From Neptunicoccus cionae (GTDB lineage Bacteria > Pseudomonadota > Alphaproteobacteria > Rhodobacterales > Rhodobacteraceae), in NCBI RefSeq assembly GCF_014643735.1, contig NZ_BMKA01000009.1, positions 31,704 to 95,703 of the forward strand: a DNA stretch of 64,000 nt, read 5' to 3'. A program made the translations under genes and the position numbers. The notes beneath the pieces were generated by a model that saw nothing but the letters and a program-made list of their open reading frames with translations, was not told the DNA's origin and made no database searches. This document shows positions 44,299 through 53,687 of the stretch, piece after piece; within the stretch, counting starts at the first letter, position 1, and every line of letters begins with the position of its first letter.

Positions 44299-46620
44299 TC
44301 AATGCCCATGCACCAAGGCACCCTGTGCCATCGTTTCTCCAATTTTCTCGCCCCCTGATGGGTCGGACCGATCCTTCTTGGCCCGAAGCAGCCTCAGCGC
44401 GTTGGCTACGACCAGCAGGGAAACGCCGACATCCGCAGCGATGGCACCCCACATCGTTGCCATCCCGAAAGCTGTTAAGCCGACGAACAGCGCCTTGGTG
44501 GCCAGTGCGATGCCAATATTCTGATGAATGATATTCATGGTTCGGCGCGAATGACCGACGAGCCACGGTACCTTGCTGATATCGTCCGTCATCAGGGCGA
44601 TATCGGCGGTCTCGATGGCGGCATCCGATCCGACAGCACCCATTGCAATCGCGAAATGTGCCCGCGCCATGGCCGGTGCATCGTTCACACCATCGCCGAT
44701 CATCGCCACGACATCGTAGTTGGCAACCAACTCCTCAATCGCCGTCACTTTGTCCTCGGGCAGCAGCTCTGCGCGAACTTCGTCAATGCCGACCTCTGCC
44801 GCGACGGCGCGCGCTGTGCGCTCGTTGTCACCGGTTAACATGATGATCTTTTTCACCCCTTGGGCATGAAGGAGTGCCACCACTCCCTTTGCATCCGGCC
44901 GAATGCGGTCGCGCAATTCGATCAGACCCAGCAAACGATCCCCGGACCCGACTGCGACAAGCGTACTTCCCGCTCCCTCAATTCGTTCCAATAGGTCACG
45001 AGGAATGGCATCACCCACGCCTTTTTCGGTGGCAAAACGGTCGGAGCCCAGCCAGACAGATTGCCCTTCCCAAGACCCCTCTACGCCGCGACCCGGTACT
45101 GTTTTCGTGTCGCTAGCAACCACTTGTTTCAATCCGTCGCGTTCACCACGTGCAAGGATAGCGCGTGCCAGCGGGTGGGATGAGCGGGCTTCCAGCGCGA
45201 CAGCGGCGCTCAAGAGATCACGTTCTTTCGTGTCACCCAAGGGATGCAGGCCTGCGACTTCCGGTTCACCCATGGTGATCGTTCCGGTCTTGTCCATGGC
45301 CAGCGCGGTTAGGCGTGAGGGTGCCTCGACATAAGCGCCACCCTTGATCAGAACACCGTTGCGTGCCGACGCCGCGAGAGATGCCACGATGGAGACAGGC
45401 GTGGAGATCACCAGCGCACAAGGGCAAGCGATCACGAGCAGCACCAGCGCATTATAGAACCAGTAATTCCATGCCCCTGAAAACAAAAGTGGCGGCACGA
45501 TTGCAATCAGCACCGCCAATATCATGACGATGGGCGTGTAGATGCGTGCAAATTTCGTGACCCATTGTTCAACCTCGGCTCGGCGCGAATGCGCATCGCC
45601 TACCATGCGGATGATCTTCGACAGGACGGTATCGCCAGCGGCCTTCGTGGCCTTGACCGTTAGCGTCCCGTTACCATTGATCGTACCGGCATAGACCTCG
45701 TCGCCGATTTCTTTGGCGACCAAAGCGCTTTCTCCTGTGATCGGGGCCTGATCGACATCGCCGCGACCTTCAGTCACTTCTCCATCGAGTGGGATACGAT
45801 CCCCGCCCCGCACAACGAAGCGATCTCCAATGGTAACCTGAGCCGCAGGAACATCGGATTCCGAACCATCGTCACGAATAACGCGTGCCGTCGGTGGTGC
45901 AAGATCGAGCAACGCCGAGACCGCATTTCGCGCACGTCCCACGCTCCAAGATTCCAAAGTTAGCGACAGGGCAAAGAAGAAAGCGACCGTCGCCGCTTCA
46001 AAGAATTCACCCAGTCCGATCGCACCGGCCACGGCGACGATCATCAATAGGTTCATATCCGGCGACAACCGGCGCGCAGCCGACCAGGCTTTGGGCGCGA
46101 CCAGCCAGGCACCGAACACGATTGCCAGCAAAAACAGACCCATCTCGATCAGAGGCATTGAGGTTTCGCCATGACCAGAAAACAGCCGCAACGCACCCCC
46201 TGCCCCGGTCTCAACGATATGGTAGAGGAATCCCGCCGCCCACAAACCGCCGCTCAGACCTGTGAACAGACGCTGGCGGGCGAAATGCTCCGCCTGATCC
46301 GCTTCAGCGCTTTCGGCGTTCCACATTTTCGCGCTCATGCCGGTCGAGCCAACGATCTTGATAATTTTGTCATCGCTAAGCGGCTTGGCGCCTTCGAGGA
46401 TGGTCATACGCCCATTGATCACGTCGAAAGCCAGATGCTCACTCCCTCCGACCTCCGGCCCGACAACCTTGCTCAGGATCGCAACCTCGTCCGCGCAGTC
46501 GAGGCCATTTACGCGAAAACTGCGGCCTGAATTTGGCGGCGGCGCTGGCTGCGCCAATGTATCCGCGGAAGCGCCGCAGCAAGTATCTTCTTCGTGACCG
46601 TGAGCGGCATCATGTGGCAT
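44299..46620 (-). CDS. zntA: Zn/Cd/Pb P1B-2 ATPase
   Basis: 773 aa. His/Cys N-terminus (HDAAHGHEEDTCCG), one HMA domain with NGLDCADEVAIL, then the P1B-2 signature CPCALVISTPVSIV, phosphorylation site DKTGTITMGEP, SSHPLARAI and [16 protein letters not shown] followed by ALVIS marks Zn/Cd/Pb exporters. Controlled from the MerR-type promoter at 46650-46680. Confidence 0.94.
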   Translation of the reverse strand: MPHDAAHGHEEDTCCGASADTLAQPAPPPNSGRSFRVNGLDCADEVAILSKVVGPEVGGSEHLAFDVINGRMTILEGAKPLSDDKIIKIVGSTGMSAKMWNAESAEADQAEHFARQRLFTGLSGGLWAAGFLYHIVETGAGGALRLFSGHGETSMPLIEMGLFLLAIVFGAWLVAPKAWSAARRLSPDMNLLMIVAVAGAIGLGEFFEAATVAFFFALSLTLESWSVGRARNAVSALLDLAPPTARVIRDDGSESDVPAAQVTIGDRFVVRGGDRIPLDGEVTEGRGDVDQAPITGESALVAKEIGDEVYAGTINGNGTLTVKATKAAGDTVLSKIIRMVGDAHSRRAEVEQWVTKFARIYTPIVMILAVLIAIVPPLLFSGAWNYWFYNALVLLVIACPCALVISTPVSIVASLAASARNGVLIKGGAYVEAPSRLTALAMDKTGTITMGEPEVAGLHPLGDTKERDLLSAAVALEARSSHPLARAILARGERDGLKQVVASDTKTVPGRGVEGSWEGQSVWLGSDRFATEKGVGDAIPRDLLERIEGAGSTLVAVGSGDRLLGLIELRDRIRPDAKGVVALLHAQGVKKIIMLTGDNERTARAVAAEVGIDEVRAELLPEDKVTAIEELVANYDVVAMIGDGVNDAPAMARAHFAIAMGAVGSDAAIETADIALMTDDISKVPWLVGHSRRTMNIIHQNIGIALATKALFVGLTAFGMATMWGAIAADVGVSLLVVANALRLLRAKKDRSDPSGGEKIGETMAQGALVHGH

Positions 46621-46649
46621 CTTGGCGTCCTTTCACACTTTTCCTTTCC

Positions 46650-46680
46650 GGTGTAGGAGCTTCAGTAACTAGAGGTGCAA
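46650..46680 (-). promoter_or_regulatory. MerR-type promoter of the Zn/Cd/Pb ATPase
   Basis: On the minus strand TTGCAC (46675-46680), 19-bp spacer CTCTAGTTACTGAAGCTCC, TACACC (46650-46655), 29 bp before the ATPase ATG. Same spacer motif as 35416 and 36004, 10 kb away. Confidence 0.75.
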
Positions 46681-46832
46681 GTCAAAAGTTTGTATATCTA
46701 AAAAGGTGAACGCGACCGCGCTGGTCTTCGAAAGGTCCCGTGTTTCAAGAACTATAGCGCCAGTTCCATGAGTGAACGCGCATCCCAGCAGATAATCCCT
46801 TAGAACTCAGGATCTGCACCGCTCACTCAGAT

Positions 46833-47570
46833 CTATCCGATCGTCGAAAGAATGGGAAAGGTGCCAAGCAGCCAATACGCAAACCGCGAAAGCTGCCCGG
46901 TGATGACAGCAACGCCCATAACGACCATGGCAATCCCCGCTCCCATGTAAAGCCAGCGTCCCGCTTTGCTGATCCCCCGGATGCGCGCTGCGATAGCATC
47001 GGTAAAAAGCGCAGCAAGCAAGAACGGGACACCAAGCCCTGCCGAGTAAATTGCGAGCAACGAGACACCGTTAGACATCCCGCCTGAGGTCGAACTCAGC
47101 GTCAGGATCGCACCGAGTATGGGACCAATGCAGGGTGTCCAACCAAAGGCGAATGCAAGACCCAGCACGTAAGCCCCGAATGGACGTCCCCCCGGAATGT
47201 TGAGGTTCAACCTGGTATCACGCGACAATGCCGGAATGCGGAACACGCCCAGCATAACCAAACCAAACAGTATGATGATCCCACCACCAAGATAATTGAG
47301 TTCAGCCCGCCATGTCAGCAAAAGCGATCCGAGCGCGCTGGCACCGGCCCCAAGGGCGATAAAGACCGTCGAGAAGCCCAGAACGAAACAGGCGCTTAAC
47401 CCCAAAGCTCCGGCCCGTGCCCGCATCCCAACCTGACGGGTCGTGCGCAGACCGGGCTGACCGGCGATGAAAGAGACATAGCCAGGCACCAAGGGAAGAA
47501 CGCAGGGTGACAGAAACGATATGGCCCCCGCCAAAAAGGCCGCAAGGATACCAATACCCGAAATATCCAT
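46833..47570 (-). CDS. ccdA: CcdA-type cytochrome c biogenesis protein
   Basis: 245 aa. Six membrane segments in two related repeats with SFLSPCVLPLVPGYVSFIAG and FGWTPCIGPILGAILTLSS, the CcdA cysteines and prolines. Transfers electrons from cytoplasmic thioredoxin to periplasmic thioredoxins such as the TlpA and DsbE proteins at 48.4-49.5 kb. In an operon with small membrane proteins. Confidence 0.93.
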   Translation of the reverse strand: MDISGIGILAAFLAGAISFLSPCVLPLVPGYVSFIAGQPGLRTTRQVGMRARAGALGLSACFVLGFSTVFIALGAGASALGSLLLTWRAELNYLGGGIIILFGLVMLGVFRIPALSRDTRLNLNIPGGRPFGAYVLGLAFAFGWTPCIGPILGAILTLSSTSGGMSNGVSLLAIYSAGLGVPFLLAALFTDAIAARIRGISKAGRWLYMGAGIAMVVMGVAVITGQLSRFAYWLLGTFPILSTIG

Positions 47571-47572
47571 CG

Positions 47573-48061
47573 CTATAACTCATCTGCTTTAAAAGGACGC
47601 GAGGCCCACCAAAAGGCCGCTATCGGGATAACGATCCACTGCAAGACGGGCGACAGTCCCGCATCAAGAACTGGAATAATTGGCATGAGATCCGAATAGG
47701 CCCAGGCCGCACGGATCACAATATTCAGCCATTCACTGAACAGCGTGTAACCAAGGCCGAATGCAACAGTGAGAACAGTCACCTGCTGGCGTGTCTGTCG
47801 GGCGAAGGGCCAGCCTTGACCGGCCAGCATCAACGCCAGCATGAGCGCACTCATCGCGATTAGAATGTCTCCCCCTGTACAATGAAGCGCCGCGAAAACA
47901 ATCTCGCCCCAGCTGCCCTCATTCCAGATCGTATAGAGCGGCATGTGCGCGAATTCCCAGATCAGGTTTGCGGGAATGATCACTGAAAAATAGCGGCGCA
48001 GGGCGCGCAGTGAAATTTGCGCTCCGTGCCTGCCAATTGACCGGGTGGACGCAAGGCTCAT
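47573..48061 (-). CDS. Membrane protein of unknown function
   Basis: 162 aa from ATG 48061, which overlaps the upstream stop (ATGA); the longer frame is discarded. Five hydrophobic segments; NLIWEFAHMPLYTIWNEGSW and ALHCTGGDILIAMSALML are distinctive but not recognised. Two bases before ccdA. Probably co-expressed with CcdA and the metal redox genes. Confidence 0.7.
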   Translation of the reverse strand: MSLASTRSIGRHGAQISLRALRRYFSVIIPANLIWEFAHMPLYTIWNEGSWGEIVFAALHCTGGDILIAMSALMLALMLAGQGWPFARQTRQQVTVLTVAFGLGYTLFSEWLNIVIRAAWAYSDLMPIIPVLDAGLSPVLQWIVIPIAAFWWASRPFKADEL

Positions 48062-48333
48062 CGAAAAATACCACTCAGCCGACTCCACCAGCTCGTGCCA
48101 GTGCCGCCCTTCATGCAAAGCCCCAGTCCGCACATGACGCCACAGGGTGCAAGCGATACAAGGATCGGCGCAAGCCCTGCTGCGGTCAGCCATCCCCAAT
48201 TCAGGGCCATTCCGCTCCCGATCATAATGGTCACACTAACAAGCAGTAAGCGCCTGCGCGTTATCCATTGCGGCCGAGGGCCAATGACTGACGCATCCTC
48301 GCTGCCAGTGTCATGCTGTGAAATTTGAACCAT
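48058..48333 (-). CDS. Small membrane protein with CGxMCxxxLC motif
   Basis: 91 aa from ATG 48333 (AAGG about 10 bases upstream); an ATG at 48369 adds 12 residues. Two spans (LLLVSVTIMIGSGMALNWGW and LTAAGLAPILVSLAPCGVMCGLGLC), the second ending in three cysteines that could bind metal. Overlaps the next gene by 4 bases. Unrecognised. Confidence 0.6.
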   Translation of the reverse strand: MVQISQHDTGSEDASVIGPRPQWITRRRLLLVSVTIMIGSGMALNWGWLTAAGLAPILVSLAPCGVMCGLGLCMKGGTGTSWWSRLSGIFR

Positions 48334-48414
48334 CTGGTTGCTGCCTTTTGATGTTGGGCGTTCGATCATTCCAGTTGCTGTAGGGTCAAGGTGCCGTGAT
48401 GAAATTCAAACCGT

Positions 48415-48927
48415 TCATTCGATAAACCCCCTCAGGAACGCTATCATCTCAGGATCATCCCATTCCGCCGGTCCGACAAGCCGCCCTAGTTCCTGACCTT
48501 GTCTATTGATCAGGATTGTCGTTGGTAAACCAACCGTGCGTAAAGCAGTTGCTGACAACATGGTCTTATCGACATACGTTTTCAGATGTTTCACACCGAT
48601 TTCATCATAGAACTTCCGTACAACCGGCGTTCCGGCGCGGTCGATAGAGAGGGCAACAACCTCAAAATTGTCGCCGCCGAGCGTCGCCTGCAATGCGTCT
48701 AACGTCGGCATTTCTTCGCGACACGGAATGCACCAGGTGGCCCAGACGTTTACCAAAAGCACCTTGCCTCGCAGCGATTCCATATCTTTGCGTGTGCCGT
48801 CCTCAAGCAAGAAGCGCACGTTGATTACGGGTTGCGGCTCGTCATGCAGCGCAAAACCTTGCGGCGCTGCAAATGCGCCGGTGACCCACACCAGGAAAAG
48901 AACGACTGTCAGTTTCAGCGAAGTCAT
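48415..48927 (-). CDS. TlpA-family periplasmic thioredoxin
   Basis: 170 aa. Signal peptide (LTVVLFLVWVTGAFAAP), thioredoxin fold with NVWATWCIPCREEMPTLD and cis-Pro LPTTILINRQG. Very like the TlpA protein at 15481-16020 (shared WATWC, PCR, EWD endings), suggesting duplication of metal-redox modules within the island. Overlaps the DsbE gene by ATGA. Confidence 0.9.
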   Translation of the reverse strand: MTSLKLTVVLFLVWVTGAFAAPQGFALHDEPQPVINVRFLLEDGTRKDMESLRGKVLLVNVWATWCIPCREEMPTLDALQATLGGDNFEVVALSIDRAGTPVVRKFYDEIGVKHLKTYVDKTMLSATALRTVGLPTTILINRQGQELGRLVGPAEWDDPEMIAFLRGFIE

Positions 48928-49520
48928 TGTGCTACCTTCTCAGGGGTTGAAGATTTCAGTTCGCGAACCATCGGCATGATTGTGTCTTGCAGAATTGTGC
49001 GTGTAATAGGCCCGACATGGCGATAGGCGATGGTTCCATCAGCGGCGATGACATATGTTTCGGGTACGCCATAAACACCCCATTCGATGCCGACGCGGCC
49101 ATCTCTGTCCGCGCCGATGCGGGTATAGGGGTCACCCAGTTCATCCAGCCATGCCCGTGCCTGTTCGGGCGGGTCCTTATAGTTGATACCATAAAGCGGT
49201 ACCTCGCCAATTTCGGCAAGCTCGATGAACAGCGGATGTTCCGCGCGACATGGCACACACCAGGATGCAAACACGTTCACCAGTGAAACATGCCCGGCCA
49301 GGTCTTGTGTCGACAACCCGTCGTCCCTGCCAAGGACGGGGGGGAGCGAGAATTCTGGCACAGACTTATCAACCATTGCCGAGGGCAGCGCGTCGTCACG
49401 GTTGAACAGCCCCCAAGCGAAAAACGCCATCAGTACAAAAGCGACAGCTGGCGCCACGACAAGACCTGAGACGCGATACCACGGCCGTTTTTGCTGCATT
49501 GATTTGTCCGCCCCCCTCAT
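48924..49520 (-). CDS. DsbE/CcmG-type thiol-disulfide protein
   Basis: 198 aa. ATG 49520 overlaps the cytochrome stop; GAGG upstream. Signal anchor (VVAPAVAFVLMAFFAWGLF), thioredoxin fold with VNVFASWCVPCRAEHPLFIE, and GVYGVPETYVIAADG, the CcmG fingerprint. Reduces apocytochrome thiols for haem attachment, drawing electrons from CcdA. Confidence 0.92.
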   Translation of the reverse strand: MRGADKSMQQKRPWYRVSGLVVAPAVAFVLMAFFAWGLFNRDDALPSAMVDKSVPEFSLPPVLGRDDGLSTQDLAGHVSLVNVFASWCVPCRAEHPLFIELAEIGEVPLYGINYKDPPEQARAWLDELGDPYTRIGADRDGRVGIEWGVYGVPETYVIAADGTIAYRHVGPITRTILQDTIMPMVRELKSSTPEKVAQ

Positions 49521-49942
49521 TGCTGTGCCTCGATGTCGGCACGCGTTATATCTTCTTGCGCAGCCTTCTCACGATCGGGCCATGTGCTCTTGATGTAATC
49601 GAGGATCGCTTCGATATCTTCGCTCGAAAGTGTGTCTGCAAATCCTGGCATGTCGCTTTCGTACCCGTTCCCGACAATCGCCGCCGTTCCCCGTGTGATG
49701 ATGTCTGTCAACACGCGGTCGGCATGATGCCAGGTATGTCCCGAAGCATCGTGAGGCGGTGCTGGTAGCCTTCCGTTTGGCAACCGCGAGCGCCAGTCGG
49801 GCTGGCCCTCCAGATTTGCGCCATGACAACTTGCGCAGTTTTCCTGATAGAGTGTCTCACCCTTCAGAAGTTCAGTATCTTGCGCTGCCGCCGCGCCAGC
49901 CGCCGCCAATGTAAAGACCCAAAGGCCGAGCCACTTTATCAT
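49517..49942 (-). CDS. Secreted cytochrome c
   Basis: 141 aa from ATG 49942. Signal (LGLWVFTLAAAGAAAA), haem motif CASCHGANLEG, distal Met in GYESDMPGFADTLSSEDIEA. Resembles cytochromes at 18216-18656 in being a small single-haem protein of copper clusters. In the operon with CcmG and TlpA. Confidence 0.89.
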   Translation of the reverse strand: MIKWLGLWVFTLAAAGAAAAQDTELLKGETLYQENCASCHGANLEGQPDWRSRLPNGRLPAPPHDASGHTWHHADRVLTDIITRGTAAIVGNGYESDMPGFADTLSSEDIEAILDYIKSTWPDREKAAQEDITRADIEAQQ

Positions 49943-50085
49943 TTTTTCACCCACCTTCTTCGGAGCCAGATGCAGAATAGCGCAATCGCGGCGAGCCCGA
50001 TCAGTATCAGCAAGACACAAAATGACCAGATCAACCCCATCGACAGCAAGCTGTCACCACTGGCAGCGCCGCTACTACGCATCAT
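49939..50085 (-). CDS. 48-aa single-span membrane protein
   Basis: MMRSSGAASGDSLLSMGLIW then a membrane span (SFCVLLILIGLAAIALFCIW) and a basic tail LRRRWVKK. Its TGA overlaps the cytochrome c ATG (ATGA), so it is probably translated with it. Unknown function. Confidence 0.55.
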   Translation of the reverse strand: MMRSSGAASGDSLLSMGLIWSFCVLLILIGLAAIALFCIWLRRRWVKK

Positions 50086-50094
50086 CTGACACTG

Positions 50095-50229
50095 TTATTT
50101 CACGCCATCAGAGCGGATATATTTAACCAATGCGATTGCCGCGAGCACCAGCACAGCCACGATCAGCAAACACACGAGACCCATACCGATCATCATGCCG
50201 CCGCCCATCGTTCCACCATCCATCCACAT
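50095..50229 (-). CDS. Small Met/Gly-rich membrane peptide
   Basis: About 44 aa. MWMDGGTMGGGMMIGMGLVC then a membrane span (LLIVAVLVLAAIALVKYI). ATG 50229 has AAAGGA at 8 bases; ATG 50238 is the alternative. The Met-rich N-terminus could hold Cu(I). Between the DUF411 gene and the small 48-aa gene. Confidence 0.55.
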   Translation of the reverse strand: MWMDGGTMGGGMMIGMGLVCLLIVAVLVLAAIALVKYIRSDGVK

Positions 50230-50295
50230 GTACTTCATCCTTTGATTTGTTCTGGGTTGTGTCCGGCACGGTTTCGCGCCGGACAATTGGTTTGC

Positions 50296-50751
50296 CTATT
50301 CGACCGCATAAACTGTGGGGTCCACGCCTTCTTCAATGGCGTAAACTTTGAATGGCTCTTGCTTTGCGCCGCCCATACCGGGTGATCCCATCGGCATCCC
50401 TGGAAGCGTGACGCCGGCGATGTCGGGTTTTTCAGACATGACCTTGTTGACCACATCAATGGGCACATGACCACTGATCACATAATCCCCGATAAAGGAC
50501 GTATGGCATCCCTGAAAGTCTTCCGGAATACCGGCATCACTGCTGATCTGCACTAGATCATGGGTTGGCTTGACGTCTACTTCAAAGCCATTTTCACGCA
50601 GGTAATCAGCATAGCTCTCGCAACAACCGCACTGGGGGTTTTTGTACAGCGTGACCGTTTCGGCGGCCAAGGGAGCTGCGTTCAGGCTCATTGCCAATAC
50701 GGCGGCACTTCCTGCAGCAGCCAGACTGGTAAATCCGAACAGTTTTTTCAT
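50296..50751 (-). CDS. DUF411 metal-binding protein, copy 2
   Basis: 151 aa. Signal (LAAAGSAAVLAMSLNAAPLA), YKNPQCGCCESYADYLRENG (CxCC), FQGCHTSFIGDYVISGHVPI, and PGMPMGSPGMGG. Second DUF411 protein of the window, with more Met near the end than copy 1. Probably carries copper to the multicopper oxidase encoded just upstream. Confidence 0.92.
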   Translation of the reverse strand: MKKLFGFTSLAAAGSAAVLAMSLNAAPLAAETVTLYKNPQCGCCESYADYLRENGFEVDVKPTHDLVQISSDAGIPEDFQGCHTSFIGDYVISGHVPIDVVNKVMSEKPDIAGVTLPGMPMGSPGMGGAKQEPFKVYAIEEGVDPTVYAVE

Positions 50752-50788
50752 GATCTTCTTCCTTTTCTTCCGTTAATTCTGCGTATTT

Positions 50789-52228
50789 TTAAGTTTTTGT
50801 CGCATCCAATTCGACGCGGATAACCCCCATCATCCCTGCGGCCTGATGCTCCATGATGTGGCAGTGAAACATCCAGTCTCCGGGGTTGTCGGCCACAAAG
50901 GCGATGTCGACCTTTTCCCGCGGTGCCATCATGACAGTATCTTGCCACTCGAGGTACTGTGTCGCTTGCCCGTTTCGAGCAATTACGCGGAAAGTATGGC
51001 CGTGAAGATGGATCGGGTGCGGCCAAGCGGTCCGGTTCTCCATTTCAAGGATATGTGAAGTCCCAAGCGGCAGTGTCAGCAGCGGGTCCATAATCGGCCC
51101 GTTCGCGGCCTTTCCATTGATGAACCAAATGTTGCCTTGGCGCATCTGACCCATCATCGACCCCATGCCGTCGCCCATCATCATCTGGCCCATCATCCCG
51201 CCGTTAAAGACAATCTGATGCCGAGTTGCCTTTTTGATATCGGGATCAGCCAACGGGTTAGGCGCAAGAACCATTGACCAGTCCGGCACCGATTGGCGCA
51301 GAGCCTCAGACCCATAGACAAAATCGACCAGCCGGAATTCGAGGTCTTTGTAATAGACGTCGTTCACGCTCAGAAGATCGCCGGGCTTTCCAGTGAAATC
51401 GATCACAACATCAACGCGCATAGCGGGTCCAATGACGATAATCCCGTCATCTGGCGCGTGCGGCGCAACGGGCTGGCCGTCCATCGCGATTACCACAGGA
51501 TCAAGATCGCCAAAATCCAACCCGAATATCCGGGCATTCGCGGCATTGATCAGGCGCAGCCGAATACGTTCACCAGCCTGAACCGCCATGCGATCAGGTA
51601 TTTGGCCATTTATCGTGACAGTGTTACCGATCCGACCGCCATGCATAGCATCGCCTTGATTGCCGAAATCATTCGAGAGCTGACCGTCGTTTGTCATCCG
51701 CCAGTCATCCAGCATCCAGGTCACATCACGGTCCACGCGGATCGGCTCAGCCTCTTCAACAATCAGCGGACCGTAAAGGCCGCGACCCAACTGTTCGAAA
51801 CTGCGTTGATGCGGGTGGTACCAGAATGTTCCCGCATCCAGAGCGTCGAACTCATATTGGAAATCACCATTAACCGGAATCGGATCTTGTGTAAGAAACG
51901 CCACTCCATCCATCGCATTTGGCGTACGAATGCCATGCCAATGAATTGTAGTCTCTTCCTCCAGACGATTTTCAGCCAGAACGCGTATCCGGTCGCCTTG
52001 ACGGACCCTGATTTCCGAACCGGGAACGGCACCGTTATAACTCCAGACGTCAGTCAAGCCGTATGGTGCAGGGCGCAGCCCGGCCTTCGAGGGTGCAGCG
52101 CGCAAGCGAAGCGGCTCGTCGGATTGCTGCGCTACCGCTGCCCGCATTGGCGAGAGTGGCGATAGAGATGCGAACGCCGCACCGGTGCAAAGCACGCCCC
52201 TTCGTGTCATTGGAACTTGTTTGGTCAT
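50789..52228 (-). CDS. Multicopper oxidase (CueO-like)
   Basis: 479 aa. Tat-like signal (MTRRGVLCTGAAFASLSPLS). Copper motifs TTIHWHGIRTPNAMDG, TFWYHPHQRSFEQLGRGLYG, HPIHLHGHTFRV, MFHCHIMEHQAAGMMG. A Met-rich loop (MMGQMMMGDGMGSMMGQM) near 350 resembles the CueO substrate helix. Differs from the other oxidase at 21351 in subgroup. Oxidises Cu(I) in the periplasm. Confidence 0.92.
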   Translation of the reverse strand: MTKQVPMTRRGVLCTGAAFASLSPLSPMRAAVAQQSDEPLRLRAAPSKAGLRPAPYGLTDVWSYNGAVPGSEIRVRQGDRIRVLAENRLEEETTIHWHGIRTPNAMDGVAFLTQDPIPVNGDFQYEFDALDAGTFWYHPHQRSFEQLGRGLYGPLIVEEAEPIRVDRDVTWMLDDWRMTNDGQLSNDFGNQGDAMHGGRIGNTVTINGQIPDRMAVQAGERIRLRLINAANARIFGLDFGDLDPVVIAMDGQPVAPHAPDDGIIVIGPAMRVDVVIDFTGKPGDLLSVNDVYYKDLEFRLVDFVYGSEALRQSVPDWSMVLAPNPLADPDIKKATRHQIVFNGGMMGQMMMGDGMGSMMGQMRQGNIWFINGKAANGPIMDPLLTLPLGTSHILEMENRTAWPHPIHLHGHTFRVIARNGQATQYLEWQDTVMMAPREKVDIAFVADNPGDWMFHCHIMEHQAAGMMGVIRVELDATKT

Positions 52229-52321
52229 CGAGACTTTCCTGATCTAAATTGGGGGAGCACACAGCCCTACATGGGATATGCACCGCTCAGTCTCCCTGCA
52301 GATTGCAAGGCCGAGAACGTA

Positions 52322-52663
52322 TTAGATCGGAAGTTTCGGGGGGAAAGGATCGAGTGCCGGTGCTGTCCCTATTGGAAGCAACAGATCAATGCTCGACCGC
52401 ATGAGACCGAATGGCTTAGAAAATTGTGTTGAAGATATCTGCGGCGCAATCATTGCAGATGAACCGCCCAGGCCGCAGGGCACAGTACATCCACTGTCAC
52501 AGATGATGCCCGCACCATCAGTTGACGGGCATCCCGCACAAGTCTGATCCTGACCGTCCATCTGCATTGCCATGCTGGGTTCTTTGGCCGAACCATATTC
52601 AGGCGCAACTACCACGCCAATAGTCAGGATAAGAATCAGGAAAAGGTGCAGTACTGGTCTCAT
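52322..52663 (-). CDS. Exported Cys-rich protein of the copper regulon
   Basis: 113 aa. Signal peptide (LFLILILTIGVVVAPEYG), a Met/Gln stretch, then CAGCPSTDGAGIICDSGCTV followed by PCGLGG, with five cysteines, and a tail ending DPFPPKLPI. Its CueR-type promoter (52671-52701) lies 8 bp upstream of the ATG, which points to a copper role. I do not recognise a named family. Confidence 0.7.
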   Translation of the reverse strand: MRPVLHLFLILILTIGVVVAPEYGSAKEPSMAMQMDGQDQTCAGCPSTDGAGIICDSGCTVPCGLGGSSAMIAPQISSTQFSKPFGLMRSSIDLLLPIGTAPALDPFPPKLPI

Positions 52664-52670
52664 GAGAGCA

Positions 52671-52701
52671 CTTATGCAGCCTTCCAGTTGGTGGAGGTCA
52701 A
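52671..52701 (-). promoter_or_regulatory. CueR-type promoter at 52.7 kb
   Basis: On the minus strand TTGACC (52696-52701), 19-bp spacer with TCCACC...CTGGAAGG, then CATAAG (52671-52676). Closely parallel to the copA promoter. The -10 box is weak and the ATG is close, so transcription may be nearly leaderless. Confidence 0.6.
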
Positions 52702-53687
52702 GTGCATTTTGGTAACTTGAGCGTGACTATGTGAAATGAAGGTCGAAAGATCAAAGGTATCAAGATTCAAATTGACCTCGCTTCATCCATTCCACTGTTT
52801 TGTTACGTTTGAAGCTGAACCAGCACCACTCTTGCTATGTAGTGCGGGCGCAACTACCAGAATGTTGCTTTTTTGAAAGATTATCCGTGAGCGACATGCT
52901 TGTCGTGAGATTGCGGCACCAGAAAAGCAGTGTTTGCGTTTCAGTTTCGGTGGGAGTTTTCACCACGCGCCATCATCATATGATGTTCTTTGTGGTGACC
53001 CGCCTTCAAGTGCCGCCACGCAGTGAACTCTGTGCCACGAACAAAGTTGATCGAGCGGCGCGTCATTGCGGGCAAGGGATATAAGCTGTCGATCAGGCTC
53101 AACGCGCCAGCAATGAAATACTTCGCCTGCGGCGCGTATCGGACCGATTGGATGCTTGGCTGGACCTATTTGGTGAACCAACAAAAGGGGAATGGGTGCA
53201 TATTGCTGATGCTACAGGTGAGTCCCCGTCTTCACTTTATAGGGAGCTTGCCCGGAGGCATCATTGAGTCCTGAATCAACTCAGCCTTTGGAGGGGGCAT
53301 TCATAGCGGAAAGGGAGTTTAATGAGGTCCCAATAAATGGAAATATTGAAGGTAAGACTTTAGCAGCGTTGTGCCAGAGAATTTGTTTGCCAGATTATAA
53401 AACCTTTCAACGTTGAGATTACATATGAGATTATAGGGGCTTCCACCTTGATCAGGGTAAATTTTTGTAATCACATGCTAACCAACTAGCCCATTCATCG
53501 GGGACAATGCCTTATTTTTTAATGTGCGGGTCATCAATCCGTCCAGCATGCTCGAGGCCCTCGCCACGGCGAAACTTTCTTGGTGCTATTTCAAAATGGG
53601 GAAATTGTATCACGGCCTGCACGCACAACTTCGAAAGTGATATGTATCGCGTGGTGAAATACATAGCCTTATGGCGCTCTGCGTCTT
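52702..53687. other. Intergenic region without supported gene
   Basis: About 1 kb between the copper island and the plasmid backbone. Several short frames exist, none with a ribosome-binding site plus recognisable content. It may be eroded coding sequence. Nothing else is supported here. Confidence 0.4.

Noticed and set aside
53023-53274. 83-aa open frame with basic start
   Set aside because: No ribosome-binding site and no recognisable domain; in an apparently non-coding stretch.
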